A DNA stretch of 15,058 bases from CALARM01 sp964431735 (GTDB lineage: Bacteria; Vulcanimicrobiota; SpSt-956; JAKJGF01): NCBI GenBank assembly GCA_964431735.1, contig CAYSLJ010000166.1, forward strand, positions 1 through 15,058, given 5' to 3'. The notes below the pieces were generated by a model. The model was not told the DNA's origin and did not search any database. It saw nothing but the letters and a program-made list of their open reading frames with translations. Position 1 is the first letter of the stretch; each line of letters starts with the position of its first letter. The translations under genes and the position numbers were made by a program. Of the stretch, positions 14,792-15,058 are shown piece after piece.

Positions 14792-15002
14792 AGAACCTAT
14801 CCGAAAAGTAATATTTATTCTACACCCTTCCGGTGGGTGAGGCTCTGGAGAAAAATATATACCGTATTAACAGTAATTTATAAATTAAACAAATGTAATA
14901 TCGTAGCAGTCTGTAATAAGAGTTTTTTTGCAAGAGGATTATAGATTTTTCGGAAGAGCCTCACACACCGGAAGGTATTTGATGACTTTTCGGATAGGCT
15001 CT
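14792..15002. mobile_element. MITE-like element with ~50-bp terminal inverted repeats
   Basis: The left arm (14792-14846) starts agaacctatccgaaaagt and ends with cttccggtgggtgaggctct. The right arm (14955-15002) is its reverse complement with a few changes, ending acttttcggataggctct. Both arms include a CACACACCGG/CACCCACCGG motif and an inner agagcctc. The 108-base centre is AT-rich with no reading frame, so the element is non-autonomous. No clear target-site duplication is visible. The left arm matches 1-52 exactly in inverted orientation. The transposase family that would move it cannot be named from the sequence. Confidence 0.75.
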
Positions 15003-15056
15003 CAGTACCGCTCCAGATAAGTCAGTATCCATTTCTAAAACCTGTCCCTGACCGGA
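14961..15056 (-). CDS. C-terminal end of an upstream minus-strand gene (partial)
   Basis: Read on the minus strand from the window edge, one frame gives SGQGQVLEMDTDLSGAVL and then RAYPKSHQIPSGV before a TGA at 14961-14963. The first 18 residues look like genuine protein. The last 13 and the stop are encoded by the right arm of the MITE-like element. The gene therefore seems to have had its original end replaced by the insertion. With only about 19 native codons visible, no family can be named, and a chance open frame cannot be excluded. Confidence 0.35.
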   Translation of the reverse strand, partial: SGQGQVLEMDTDLSGAVLRAYPKSHQIPSGV

Positions 15057-15058
15057 CT

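Noticed and set aside
14847..14954. Transposase remnant inside the MITE-like element
   Set aside because: The centre has no open frame of useful length on either strand.

Overview
The window looks like a piece of an AT-rich genome from an uncultured bacterium. Most genes have clear AGGAG-type ribosome binding sites. Nothing here identifies the phylum. The gene content (split transketolase, RuBisCO-like protein, many B12-type radical SAM enzymes) and the heavily repeated intergenic heptamers fit an anaerobic lineage known mainly from metagenomes, but that is inference.

Layout. Positions 1-52 are one arm of a MITE-like repeat. Positions 53-603 hold a heptamer hairpin and what may be the wreck of a small VOC/glyoxalase-like gene. 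On the plus strand, 604-4106 is a three-gene metabolic block: transketolase N-terminal subunit, transketolase C-terminal subunit, and a form IV RuBisCO-like protein (RLP). Every gene from 14625 down to 4142 is on the minus strand and converges on that block. In transcription order it reads: B12-type radical SAM E, D, [heptamer repeat], C, B, A; a possible 27-residue peptide; a glycine-zipper protein; a 68-71-residue peptide with two near-identical copies of an NFLGEW..LNPDPPVVKP motif; an orphan ABC ATPase; and an exported acid phosphatase fused to a chagasin-like (I42) protease-inhibitor domain. The right end (14626-15058) holds another heptamer repeat, a complete ~211-bp MITE-like element, and the last codons of a further minus-strand gene.

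How the genes may work together. The two transketolase halves should form one thiamine-diphosphate enzyme. Its donor/acceptor pocket differs from the usual signature, and the neighbouring RLP lacks several RuBisCO catalytic residues. Together they suggest a sugar-acid or branched-sugar catabolic route rather than carbon fixation. The minus-strand cluster is the most unusual part: five radical SAM enzymes in two subfamilies (E/A and D/C/B), then small unrecognised proteins, then an export-type ATPase. This resembles the logic of a peptide-modification (RiPP-like) locus, with the repeat peptide as a candidate substrate, but the sequence does not prove it.

A second theme is repeat-driven remodelling. 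Heptamer-based hairpins (GTGAGTA, ACGCGTA/C and AGCTGTT families) sit in nearly every longer intergenic gap. At least three genes, and probably four, take their final residues or stop codon from repeat sequence. Two inverted copies of a 52-bp MITE arm bracket almost the whole window.
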